A stretch of DNA of 6,484 bases from Oscillospiraceae bacterium. Lineage in GTDB: Bacteria; Bacillota; Clostridia; Oscillospirales; Acutalibacteraceae. The stretch covers positions 1-6,484 of the forward strand of contig JAISII010000194.1 in the NCBI GenBank assembly GCA_031262125.1, given 5' to 3'. Made by a program: the position numbers and the translations under genes. How positions within the stretch are numbered: the first letter of the stretch is position 1; each line of letters starts with the position of its first letter. The notes beneath the pieces were generated by a model. It saw only the letters and a list, made by a program, of their open reading frames with translations. It had not been told where the DNA came from and searched no databases. Below, one piece after another: positions 1 to 5,727 of this stretch.

Positions 1-150
1 TGTTTTGCCCGAGCCGCTTTCGCCCACAATGGCAACCAGCTCTTTGTCTTCGATTATTAGGCTTACATTTTTTAAAGCACGGCACTCGTTTTCTTTGCCT
101 TTGTTATATGTTTTTTTAAGGTTTTTAATTTCTATCATTTTTATGACCAT
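1..150 (-). CDS. ABC transporter ATP-binding subunit, MacB/LolD type (partial, N-terminal 50 residues)
   Basis: This is the start of the nucleotide-binding subunit that would power the two permeases encoded just upstream. The translation begins MVIKMIEIKNLKKTY, typical of the first strand of ABC ATPases in the MacB/LolD/FtsE group. It continues through an RALKNVSL segment and ends at the window edge in the Walker A motif GESGSGKT. The Q-loop, signature and Walker B motifs lie outside the window. Two in-frame starts are possible: the ATG at 150 and the ATG at 138. An AAAGG lies about 3 bases before the first and 15 before the second, so neither is well placed. The gene follows the second permease after 34 bases with no terminator, so it is almost certainly in the same operon. 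Family assignment is secure; substrate cannot be told from this fragment. Confidence 0.9.
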   Translation of the reverse strand, partial: MVIKMIEIKNLKKTYNKGKENECRALKNVSLIIEDKELVAIVGESGSGKT

Positions 151-184
151 TAGCCTTTCAAATATATTAGTTTTAATTAAGTTT

Positions 185-1423
185 TTACAGCCTGTACATT
201 TGCAAAGACGTTTTGCGGTAATTTAGCACAAAGGGGATTATTGAAAACAGAGTTATCATCGCAAAACAAATTAGTATAGACAACAGCCCCGTAGTGTTAA
301 TTGATTGGTATTTGTAAAAGTCCAAAACCATCTTAGTGTTAAAGGGGAAGTAGTAACATACTATGGTTATTGCATAATAAACCAATATTGCAATTGCCCC
401 AACAAGGTACATAAACAGTGCATATAACCCAATTGCCTTTGCTTTGCTTAACCCGCAAATGTAATAAATCGAAAACCTTTTAGACAGCTGCATTGCACTT
501 AAAAACGAGAGAACAAATAAAGAAATAATAGATAAAACACAAAGGATTATTGAGTTTGTTACATTCTTGTTTAAGCGGTAGTTAACCCCTTCCATTGTTT
601 TTGCATCCAACTGTTCTTTGGTGAGGAAACTGCCGTATTTGCTCACATTTTCAATAATTTCTGCTCGCCTCTCGGGTGTTGTGCCGGGGTTTAGCGTTAT
701 CCAATATGGCGGTTCTTCATAGCCTCCCAAAAGTTCTTCTACCTTTGGTACATATATCGCCATACTGTATTTTTGCAAATAACTTGTAAAAGCATTATAA
801 GCAACTGCGCTGCCTTTAGTGCGATATCTAACATATTGCCGAGTTACAGAGTTTATTATATCTACCACTTCCAATGTAGCATCTTTGTCAATCTGTTCAG
901 CTTGACCAGCAAAGTACATGATGTCGTAAAATTCACCGGGGTAGGTTTTTCCTTTTTCAAAATCATTTTTGTCTTTGCAAAACACAACCGCAGGCAAAAT
1001 GCCTTGTTTTATTTTTTCTTCATCAAAAAGCAAATTTTCATCAATACCTAACAATTTGCAGGTGTTGCGGTCTGCTGCGTAAACAGAATAATACAGCTCG
1101 GTGCCGTCGGCTGTTTTTGTGGTAAAAGAGAGCTGGTCGATGTCCGAAATCCCAACAAACTCGGGCTGAGCATCAAGATAATCCATAAGTGCTTTTTGGT
1201 TTGCCTTATCTTCTTCTATCGGCACGTCTTGCATTAAACCGTAATAATAAATTCCGTTGTCAAGCTCTTTTATTTGAAAAGCATTGTACTCCTTCATCTC
1301 CCAATTATAACTATTGATTAAGGTGGTAATTATAATTAACATAAAAACAATCTCGGCAACCAAAAGCCCGCTTTGCAGCAGAAAATGTTTGAGCATATTA
1401 AGTGCTAAAATTAATTTCTTCAT
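185..1423 (-). CDS. FtsX/MacB-type ABC permease subunit B (412 aa)
   Basis: This is an integral membrane subunit of a type VII (MacB/FtsX-like) ABC transporter. The layout is the classic 1+3 helix pattern: one hydrophobic segment at about residues 14-36, a large extracellular domain at about 40-285, then three membrane helices at about 288-311, 328-354 and 378-400. The stretch FSIYYICGLSKAKAIGL after the second helix corresponds to the conserved cytoplasmic coupling segment (ExxILRALGA-like) of FtsX-fold permeases. Sequence similarity to the upstream permease is low, so the two probably form a heterodimer with the downstream ATPase. Its ATG directly abuts the TAA of the upstream permease (TAAATG) and no clear Shine-Dalgarno site precedes it, which points to translational coupling. 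The substrate is unknown; linkage to a small secreted protein suggests peptide export, sensing or self-protection. Confidence 0.85.
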   Translation of the reverse strand: MKKLILALNMLKHFLLQSGLLVAEIVFMLIIITTLINSYNWEMKEYNAFQIKELDNGIYYYGLMQDVPIEEDKANQKALMDYLDAQPEFVGISDIDQLSFTTKTADGTELYYSVYAADRNTCKLLGIDENLLFDEEKIKQGILPAVVFCKDKNDFEKGKTYPGEFYDIMYFAGQAEQIDKDATLEVVDIINSVTRQYVRYRTKGSAVAYNAFTSYLQKYSMAIYVPKVEELLGGYEEPPYWITLNPGTTPERRAEIIENVSKYGSFLTKEQLDAKTMEGVNYRLNKNVTNSIILCVLSIISLFVLSFLSAMQLSKRFSIYYICGLSKAKAIGLYALFMYLVGAIAILVYYAITIVCYYFPFNTKMVLDFYKYQSINTTGLLSILICFAMITLFSIIPFVLNYRKTSLQMYRL

Positions 1424-2500
1424 TTATGCCAACCCACTTTCGGAATATTTTGCTATGCTTGATTTTTTTAAAAAGACGTAAGAGAATATTATTGCCACAC
1501 CCAAATAAACCGCCAAATAGAGGATGTAGAACCTTAAAAGCTCCATTTGGTTTATTATTGCAATATCAAAAGCACTGCATATGGCAATGTTTATGGCTGC
1601 CCCAACACAATAGCACAGGGTAAAGGTAAAAATCAGTTCGGTAAAAATCAGCAAAACAAACTTTCTTGTGTTCATCCCAAGCAGCATAAAAATTGCAATT
1701 TGGCGTTTGCGTGTGTTTAGAATATATTGATAAAAGAACATAATGCAAATTGCACCAATGGCAAAAGTCATAACTACTCCGCTTGTAACCCGTGTGGATT
1801 TTTGAGAAATCTCAAGCTCATAATCCGGCGTTACCAAAGGGTCGGTGAATATATTTGCTAATTTTTCGGTTAGTGCGGCATAATCATTGTCGGTTATTTG
1901 CACGGGCACTCTGATTATAAAACTCGTTATTTTGCAATTTTCTATGCTGTAAGCCGCCGGCAAAATAAAGGCATCTAATGCGTCAAGTGTTCCCGCAACC
2001 GTAAAATCTTGCCCAAGCACATTAACCTTGTCGCCGATATTTAGTTTATGATATAGTGAATAACGGTTAGGGACGATTATGTTATCTTTTGAACTGTTAA
2101 ATGTGTTAAAATCCGTATTATTCAGCCCAAAAACTGATTGCGGACTATTTTTTATATTGGTTATAAACCTAAATGTTATCTCTGTTTTTTCCATCCCGTC
2201 TAAGAACCATTCTTCAATTTCTTCTGTAAGTGTCTCTTCAAATGTAATTTCTGCAAAATCCACTTCTGCAAGGTCTTCTAACTGTTTTGCTTGCTCATAC
2301 GTTAAGTTTTCGGCTGTCATCATTTGAATTCGGTAATGTTCTGAAAACGCACTTTCTTTAGCTACATTTTTAAACATGCAAAAATGCTGAAGGGTTAGGG
2401 CAACTATTAGGATTATTATAACTATATGGAATAGTAATATAGCGATATTTGTTAAAAAGCTTAGTTCTAATGTTAAAATTTTATATATTTTTTTTAGCAT
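1424..2500 (-). CDS. FtsX/MacB-type ABC permease subunit A (358 aa)
   Basis: This is the first permease of the operon, with the same fold as the next gene: one N-terminal helix at about residues 17-39, an extracellular domain at about 42-235, then helices at about 239-261, 281-309 and 323-344. Between helices 2 and 3 is RKRQIAIFMLLGMNTRKFV, which fits the conserved FtsX coupling motif. The extracellular part has a segment GDKVNVLGQDFTVAGTLD (about 157-174), as seen in the beta-rich periplasmic domains of MacB-like permeases. An AAAGG about 8 bases before the ATG at 2500 supports the start. The gene has its own likely promoter and dyad operator in the 78-base gap after the secreted-protein gene. 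Read-through from that gene is also possible because the gap holds no obvious terminator. The lack of a membrane-fusion partner gene in the window differs from YknXYZ-type systems. Confidence 0.85.
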   Translation of the reverse strand: MLKKIYKILTLELSFLTNIAILLFHIVIIILIVALTLQHFCMFKNVAKESAFSEHYRIQMMTAENLTYEQAKQLEDLAEVDFAEITFEETLTEEIEEWFLDGMEKTEITFRFITNIKNSPQSVFGLNNTDFNTFNSSKDNIIVPNRYSLYHKLNIGDKVNVLGQDFTVAGTLDALDAFILPAAYSIENCKITSFIIRVPVQITDNDYAALTEKLANIFTDPLVTPDYELEISQKSTRVTSGVVMTFAIGAICIMFFYQYILNTRKRQIAIFMLLGMNTRKFVLLIFTELIFTFTLCYCVGAAINIAICSAFDIAIINQMELLRFYILYLAVYLGVAIIFSYVFLKKSSIAKYSESGLA

Positions 2501-2529
2501 TTATTCGCCTTTCTATTAATCAATATTAA

Positions 2530-2553
2530 TTTATACAGTAACCGTGGCGGTAA
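2530..2553 (-). promoter_or_regulatory. Promoter/operator of the permease operon with the second dyad copy
   Basis: On the minus strand the dyad TTACCGCCACGGTTA (core ACCG-N3-CGGT at 2541-2551) is followed three bases later by TATAAA (2530-2535), a good -10 box. No good -35 is visible at the right distance, which suggests dependence on an activator. The transcript would have a leader of about 23 bases with AAAGG before the permease ATG. Fourteen bases (2538-2551) are the exact reverse complement of 3048-3061 in the secreted-protein promoter. Confidence 0.55.
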
Positions 2554-2578
2554 AGCTGAGATTAAATTGTTAATAATT

Positions 2579-3016
2579 TTAGATTATTGTAAGTTCTGTT
2601 TTATTTGCTCCGCCATTATGGTGTGCTCTTGCATATCCTGTCATATAATCAACGCCATTAGGATAATAATCGACATTCTCTGAACCTTTACTTGAACCAT
2701 CATCGATTCTTAATAAAGTACCATTTGTCGTACTTGTGTTGTTATCCGCATCTACACATCTTATTGCTACAGAATTATTATTAGTAGTATTTGAATTTAC
2801 CGTAACATTTGCCCAAGTGCGTGCATCATCATAGGGGAATTGCGAACCACAATCATAATAAGATTGCAAGTTATAACCGGAGCCGGATCTGTACAACAGT
2901 TTTTCAGCTGTCTCTTGAATTGTAGCAGTAGATGTTGCTGCCGACACGCTAATTGCAAAAAGAGAAAATGCGAGAACCGTTGCAAGGATAATTGCTAATA
3001 ATTTTTTAGATGTCAT
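2579..3016 (-). CDS. Small secreted Asn/Thr-rich protein, bacteriocin-like (145 aa)
   Basis: I do not recognise a named family. The ATG at 3016 is chosen because AGGAG lies 8 bases before it; a GTG at 3025 opens the same frame but overlaps that Shine-Dalgarno site. A Sec signal peptide is clear: KK at residues 4-5, a hydrophobic core to about 23, and VSA at 24-26 before a likely cleavage, leaving about 119 mature residues. The mature part is rich in Asn, Thr, Ser and Gly, has only two cysteines (Cys56 and Cys87, a possible disulfide), alternating beta-like stretches such as TWANVTVN and SVAIRCVDA, and ends in GYARAHHNGGANKTELTII. Size, signal peptide and the adjoining ABC operon resemble lactococcin-972-like or DUF2712-like secreted proteins, but I see no decisive motif. 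It has its own promoter with a dyad shared by the transporter promoter. Confidence 0.75.
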   Translation of the reverse strand: MTSKKLLAIILATVLAFSLFAISVSAATSTATIQETAEKLLYRSGSGYNLQSYYDCGSQFPYDDARTWANVTVNSNTTNNNSVAIRCVDADNNTSTTNGTLLRIDDGSSKGSENVDYYPNGVDYMTGYARAHHNGGANKTELTII

Positions 3017-3025
3017 GATTTTCAC

Positions 3026-3030
3026 TCCTA
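3026..3030 (-). promoter_or_regulatory. Ribosome binding site that fixes the start of the secreted protein
   Basis: Read on the minus strand, TTTAGGAG precedes TGAAAATC and then ATG. The AGGAG core spans the first base of the GTG at 3025, so the GTG cannot be a sensible start, whereas the ATG at 3016 has ideal spacing. Confidence 0.75.
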
Positions 3031-3041
3031 AATTTTAAAAA

Positions 3042-3071
3042 ATTTTAACCGCCACGGTTACCTTTTAGCAA
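3042..3071 (-). promoter_or_regulatory. Promoter of the secreted-protein gene with dyad operator in the spacer
   Basis: On the minus strand a -35-like TTGCTA (3066-3071) is followed after 18 bases by TAAAAT (3042-3047), five of six matches to the -10 consensus. The spacer holds the palindrome TAACCG-N3-CGGTTA (3046-3060), whose end overlaps the -10 box. A start site about 7 bases downstream would leave a leader of about 20 bases carrying the AGGAG. The weak -35 and the dyad inside the promoter fit a regulated promoter. The boxes are read by eye. Confidence 0.55.
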
Positions 3072-3379
3072 TAATTTTTGCTTTGTTAAAAAAATGCAAA
3101 TTTTGTTGGTAATTGTTTACATTTAAATAATACCACACAAATATTTAAATAACAACCCGCAATAGTATACAAATTTTAACAAATTTTTTGTGCAATGTAC
3201 ACAATTTTAGGATAAATTTAACTACATTGGCTAACGCTTGCTAATTAAAAGGAAGTTTAAACAATAAACAAAAAATTCCAACCAAAATTTTGCATACGCA
3301 GGAAAGCTTTACATATAATAACCATACATTATAATCGTCTGATATTAGCATTAATATTTATTTTGGAGGAAAATATTTT
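3062..3379. other. AT-rich divergent intergenic region between the secreted-protein gene and spoVT
   Basis: No coding sequence is supported here. Besides the promoters described separately, it contains ATTTAAATAA twice (3121-3130 and 3143-3152, 22 bases apart), ACAAATTTT twice (3169-3177 and 3179-3187, 10 bases apart), and an imperfect dyad GTGCA-N3-TACAC at 3190-3202. Spacings of 10 and 22 bases place the copies on one helix face, as in some response-regulator sites, but such words arise easily in DNA this AT-rich. Confidence 0.4.
3308..3335 (+). promoter_or_regulatory. spoVT promoter: sigma-A boxes overlapping a forespore-sigma-like site
   Basis: TTTACA (3308-3313) and a perfect TATAAT (3330-3335) are separated by 16 bases, a near-consensus sigma-A promoter. 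Overlapping it, CATTATA (3327-3333) fits the -10 of sigma-G/sigma-F promoters, with a weaker -35-like GCTTT at 3306-3310. In Bacillus subtilis spoVT is a sigma-G gene (known). Whether both promoters are used here is inference. Confidence 0.55.
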
Positions 3380-3922
3380 ATGAAAGCAACCGGAATTGTT
3401 AGAAGAATTGATGATTTGGGCAGGGTGGTTATTCCAAAGGAAATCCGCCGTACCCTTCGTATACGTGAGGGCGACCCACTGGAGATTTTTACAGCAACCG
3501 ATGGAGAAGTGATTTTTAAAAAATACTCACCCGTTGGCGAAATGAGTGCTTTTGCCGCACAGTATGCAGATGTACTCTCACGCATAAGCAAAATGCCCAC
3601 ACTTGTGTGCGACCGAGACCACATTATTGCGGCTGCGGGCGTTTCTAAGAGAGATTACCTCGAAAAACGCCTTACCCCCGCTTTAGAAAATTATATGGAA
3701 AACCGCCGCAGCTACACCGTAACAAGCACATCTGACGAACATTTGCAGCCTGTTGAGGGTATGGAACACACCGCAAGTTTGGTGTACCCTATTATAGCTT
3801 CGGGCGATGTTACAGGGGCGGTAATTATGCTTGCCGGCGAGCAGGTAAAAGTCCCCTCCGACGCCGAAATTAAGCTGGCACAATCGGCAGCTGCATTTTT
3901 AGGCAAGCAGATGGAAGAGTAG
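3380..3922 (+). CDS. spoVT: Stage V sporulation protein T, AbrB-family transcriptional regulator
   Basis: This DNA-binding regulator tunes forespore gene expression late in sporulation in Bacillus. The first ~50 residues are a swapped-hairpin AbrB domain with the signature GIVRRIDDLGRVVIPKEIRR, which agrees with B. subtilis SpoVT as I remember it over nearly the whole domain. Residues ~54-177 form the GAF-like C-terminal domain (for example LVCDRDHIIAAAG at ~75-87, and GDVTGAVIM at ~142-150), ending in FLGKQMEE as in SpoVT. The length of 180 residues matches the family (about 178); plain AbrB proteins lack the GAF domain. GGAGG at 3365-3369 lies 10 bases before the ATG. The gene stands alone, divergent from the secreted protein and convergent with the recombinase. 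It implies a spore-forming lineage. Confidence 0.95.
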   Translation: MKATGIVRRIDDLGRVVIPKEIRRTLRIREGDPLEIFTATDGEVIFKKYSPVGEMSAFAAQYADVLSRISKMPTLVCDRDHIIAAAGVSKRDYLEKRLTPALENYMENRRSYTVTSTSDEHLQPVEGMEHTASLVYPIIASGDVTGAVIMLAGEQVKVPSDAEIKLAQSAAAFLGKQMEE

Positions 3923-3971
3923 GGTGTAGCTTCTTTCTCCTTCCGTCAGAGCTACGCCTTGACCTTCAAGG
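3923..3971 (+). repeat. Imperfect hairpins directly after spoVT
   Basis: GGTGTAGCT (3923-3931) can pair with AGCTACGCC (3950-3958), nine pairs with one G-U, around an 18-base loop. Overlapping it, CCTTGA-CCT-TCAAGG (3957-3971) forms a second, mutually exclusive hairpin. Neither is followed by a T run, so neither is a standard terminator. This could be a fragment of a dispersed hairpin repeat, which I cannot confirm from one copy. Confidence 0.4.
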
Positions 3972-3973
3972 AG

Positions 3974-3992
3974 CAAGAGACAAGAGACAAGA
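3974..3992. repeat. Short tandem repeat, CAAGAGA x 2.7
   Basis: CAAGAGA occurs at 3974-3980 and 3981-3987, with a partial CAAGA at 3988-3992. It lies in non-coding DNA; no function can be inferred. Confidence 0.6.
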
Positions 3993-4015
3993 TGGAACTG
4001 CTACTTGAAAGTGAT

Positions 4016-4050
4016 AAAATGCACCGCTCGGTCTTTGAAAATGCACCGCT
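4016..4050. repeat. 13-bp direct repeat AAAATGCACCGCT, 22-base period
   Basis: Identical copies lie at 4016-4028 and 4038-4050. Both halves of the unit are complementary to the loop of the following terminator: GCATTTT at 4075-4081 pairs with AAAATGC, and CGGTGCA at 4082-4088 pairs with TGCACCG. This could be part of a recombinase site or a structured leader or tail. It is next to a serine recombinase gene but has not been shown to be its site. Confidence 0.6.
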
Positions 4051-4055
4051 ACGGG

Positions 4056-4108
4056 GTAATCGTTAAATTTCAGGGCATTTTCGGTGCAAATTTAACGATT
4101 ACTTTTTT
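4056..4108 (+). terminator. Strong rho-independent terminator for spoVT
   Basis: GTAATCGTTAAATTT (4056-4070) and its perfect reverse complement (4088-4102) form a 15-bp stem with a 17-base loop, followed at once by TTTTTT (4103-4108). It stops plus-strand transcription before it runs into the recombinase gene. The distance from the spoVT stop is about 130 bases. Confidence 0.85.
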
Positions 4109-4113
4109 GCCGC

Positions 4114-4147
4114 AAAAAAGCGACCCGTGCAACACGCACGAGCCGCT
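4114..4147 (-). terminator. Rho-independent terminator of the recombinase operon
   Basis: On the minus strand the bases at 4136-4147 pair with those at 4119-4130 as a 12-bp stem with a 5-base loop. Two pairs are G-U, so the stem is good only in the minus-strand RNA. Six T residues follow (A run at 4114-4119 on the plus strand). The stem begins at the last base of the recombinase stop codon. Back to back with the spoVT terminator, it closes two convergent units. Confidence 0.8.
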
Positions 4148-5727
4148 TATGTTTTTATCTCCGTACCGTTTTTGAACTTGTACGTCAGGCTGCCGTCCAA
4201 ACCGACCGTCACGCTTTCAACCGTTGCCAGCCAGAGTTCCTCATCCCATTCAGCGATGATTTCTTTTCTCCGCTCGAATTCTTTAATGAAAACCTCAATG
4301 GTCTTACTTCTTGCGACACGGTCGAGTTTTTGTTGGTCGAGTTCTTCAAGCCGTTTTGTAGCTTCAGCGTGGCGTTTGAGGTAGACACCGTTCCGCTCAG
4401 TCCATTCCGTTTGGTCGATGACCTCGCGGGCGTTGGTGTTAATGGCTTGCCGAGCCAGTCCTTCGACTTCCTCGACCTCACGCTCCAAGGCGGCTATCTC
4501 GCCGTCAATCTCCGATGTGTCACAGAGCATTTTTTGGAGCGTTCGGCAATCCTCAATTACACTTTTTCGGCAGCCAGAAAGCTGATTGAACGCCGTGACG
4601 AAGCCCGCTTTAATGTCGTCCTCTTTGACGTGGGATGTATTGCAGTCTCGCTTTCCGCGTTTGTTGTAGCGGTCGTTGCACCGCCAAATTATCTGCCTGT
4701 ATTTCGTATTGCTTTGCCAGACTTTCGAGCCGAAAAACGCTCCGCAGCCACCGCAGATAATTTTCGTTGAGAACGGCGACTGGCAGGAAACGGGACGACC
4801 GAGTTGTTTTCGCCGAGCTATTTCAGCCTGCACCGCGTCCCACTCGTCGGGCGGGATTATGGGTTCATGGCTCTCGGCGATATAATAACTGGGCAGTTCG
4901 CCCTCGTTAGCTTTCTTGGCTTTGGTCAGATAATTAGTGACAAAGGTCTTTTGCATTTTCTTTGAACCCCGATGGGTTTCGTTGGTGAGAATATTCCGAA
5001 CAGTCGCAAGCGTCCAGTTGTCTTTGCCCGTCGGCGACGGTATGCCCTCGGCTGTCAGGTGCTTTGCGATAGCTGAGTAGGTTTTACCCTGCATGAACAG
5101 GCGGTAGATGAGCCGCACAATTTCGGCTTCTTCGGGTACAATTTCGGGCAGACCGTCCGCACCCTTGCGGTAGCCGAGGAAGTTCTTCCACGGCAGACTG
5201 ATATTGCCGTCAGCCATTGACTTCCGTTTGCCCCACGTCACGTTTTCGCTCAGAGAACGACTTTCCTCCTGTGCAAGGCTCGACATAATCGTAATCAGCA
5301 GTTCGCCCTTACCGTCGAACGTCCATATAGCTTCTTTTTCAAAATAAACCTCGGTTCCGTGTTCCTTGAGTTTGCGAATGGTTGAAAGGCTGTCAACTGT
5401 ATTTCTGGCAAATCTTGACACCGATTTTGTAACTATGAGGTCTATCTTCCCTGCGAGAGCGTCGGCGACCATTTGATTGAAGCCCTCACGCCGTTTGGTG
5501 TTTAGCGCGCTTATGCCTTCATCTGTGTAGACCTTAACGAATTCCCAATCGGGACGCGACTTTATATAATTGGTATAGTAGTCGAGCTGGGCTTCGTAAC
5601 TGTTGAGCTGCTCGTCTTTGTCAGTGCTGACACGAGCGTAACCTGCCACCCGTCTGAGAGTGGTCGGAGCGGCTACCTGAGCCGATAATTTAGGCTTCTT
5701 CGCCGGTATTACTTGCACATTCGGCAT
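4147..5727 (-). CDS. Large serine recombinase / site-specific integrase (526 aa)
   Basis: It catalyses site-specific strand exchange through a covalent phosphoserine link to DNA. Residues ~26-165 are the resolvase catalytic domain, with YARVSTD holding the nucleophile Ser34 and Arg32, and SRFARN holding Arg105 and Arg108. Residues ~184-290 are the recombinase DNA-binding domain. A zinc ribbon follows, with CGGC (Cys325, Cys328) and Cys350/Cys362. A charged helical stretch at ~405-490 is a probable coiled coil, and the protein ends with a short strand region (LTYKFKNGTEI). All catalytic motifs are intact and the length is normal, so the enzyme is probably active. The ATG at 5727 has AAGGAGG 9 bases upstream and lies inside the preceding gene (38-base overlap), suggesting coupled translation. 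Its DNA is clearly more GC-rich than the left half of the window, consistent with acquisition. Confidence 0.95.
   Translation of the reverse strand: MPNVQVIPAKKPKLSAQVAAPTTLRRVAGYARVSTDKDEQLNSYEAQLDYYTNYIKSRPDWEFVKVYTDEGISALNTKRREGFNQMVADALAGKIDLIVTKSVSRFARNTVDSLSTIRKLKEHGTEVYFEKEAIWTFDGKGELLITIMSSLAQEESRSLSENVTWGKRKSMADGNISLPWKNFLGYRKGADGLPEIVPEEAEIVRLIYRLFMQGKTYSAIAKHLTAEGIPSPTGKDNWTLATVRNILTNETHRGSKKMQKTFVTNYLTKAKKANEGELPSYYIAESHEPIIPPDEWDAVQAEIARRKQLGRPVSCQSPFSTKIICGGCGAFFGSKVWQSNTKYRQIIWRCNDRYNKRGKRDCNTSHVKEDDIKAGFVTAFNQLSGCRKSVIEDCRTLQKMLCDTSEIDGEIAALEREVEEVEGLARQAINTNAREVIDQTEWTERNGVYLKRHAEATKRLEELDQQKLDRVARSKTIEVFIKEFERRKEIIAEWDEELWLATVESVTVGLDGSLTYKFKNGTEIKT

Larger units (their letters stand above)
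2538..3061. repeat. 14-bp perfect inverted repeat flanking the secreted-protein gene
   Basis: GTAACCGTGGCGGT at 2538-2551 and its exact reverse complement at 3048-3061 bracket the secreted-protein gene. Each arm is itself nearly palindromic (ACCG-N3-CGGT), and each lies 30-50 bases upstream of a start codon on the same strand. I read the pair as two binding sites for one regulator rather than as element termini, because no target-site duplication flanks them. Confidence 0.8.

Noticed and set aside
773..1051. Plus-strand open frame opposite the second permease
   Set aside because: It is a shadow of the permease frame, with low-complexity Phe/Ile-rich translation and no start signals.
3023..3025. 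GTG start giving a 148-residue secreted protein
   Set aside because: The AGGAG Shine-Dalgarno site overlaps this GTG; the ATG at 3016 has proper spacing.
2538..3061. The inverted repeat around the secreted-protein gene as termini of a small transposon or MITE
   Set aside because: No target-site duplication flanks the arms, the arms are self-palindromic, and both sit at promoter positions, so operators explain them better.
3292..3318. GCATA-N15-CATATAA as a sigma-G promoter of spoVT
   Set aside because: The -10 departs from the CATWMTA pattern at two positions; CATTATA at 3327-3333 fits fully.
3923..3971. Hairpins right after spoVT as its terminator
   Set aside because: No T run follows either stem; the 15-bp stem with six Ts at 4056-4108 is a much better terminator.
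3974..4050. Short repeats as a CRISPR array
   Set aside because: The units are 7 and 13 bases with two or three copies and no regular spacers, and there are no cas genes.
4330..4770. Long plus-strand open frame inside the recombinase gene
   Set aside because: It is antisense to a fully conserved recombinase, has no ribosome binding site and no recognisable protein features.
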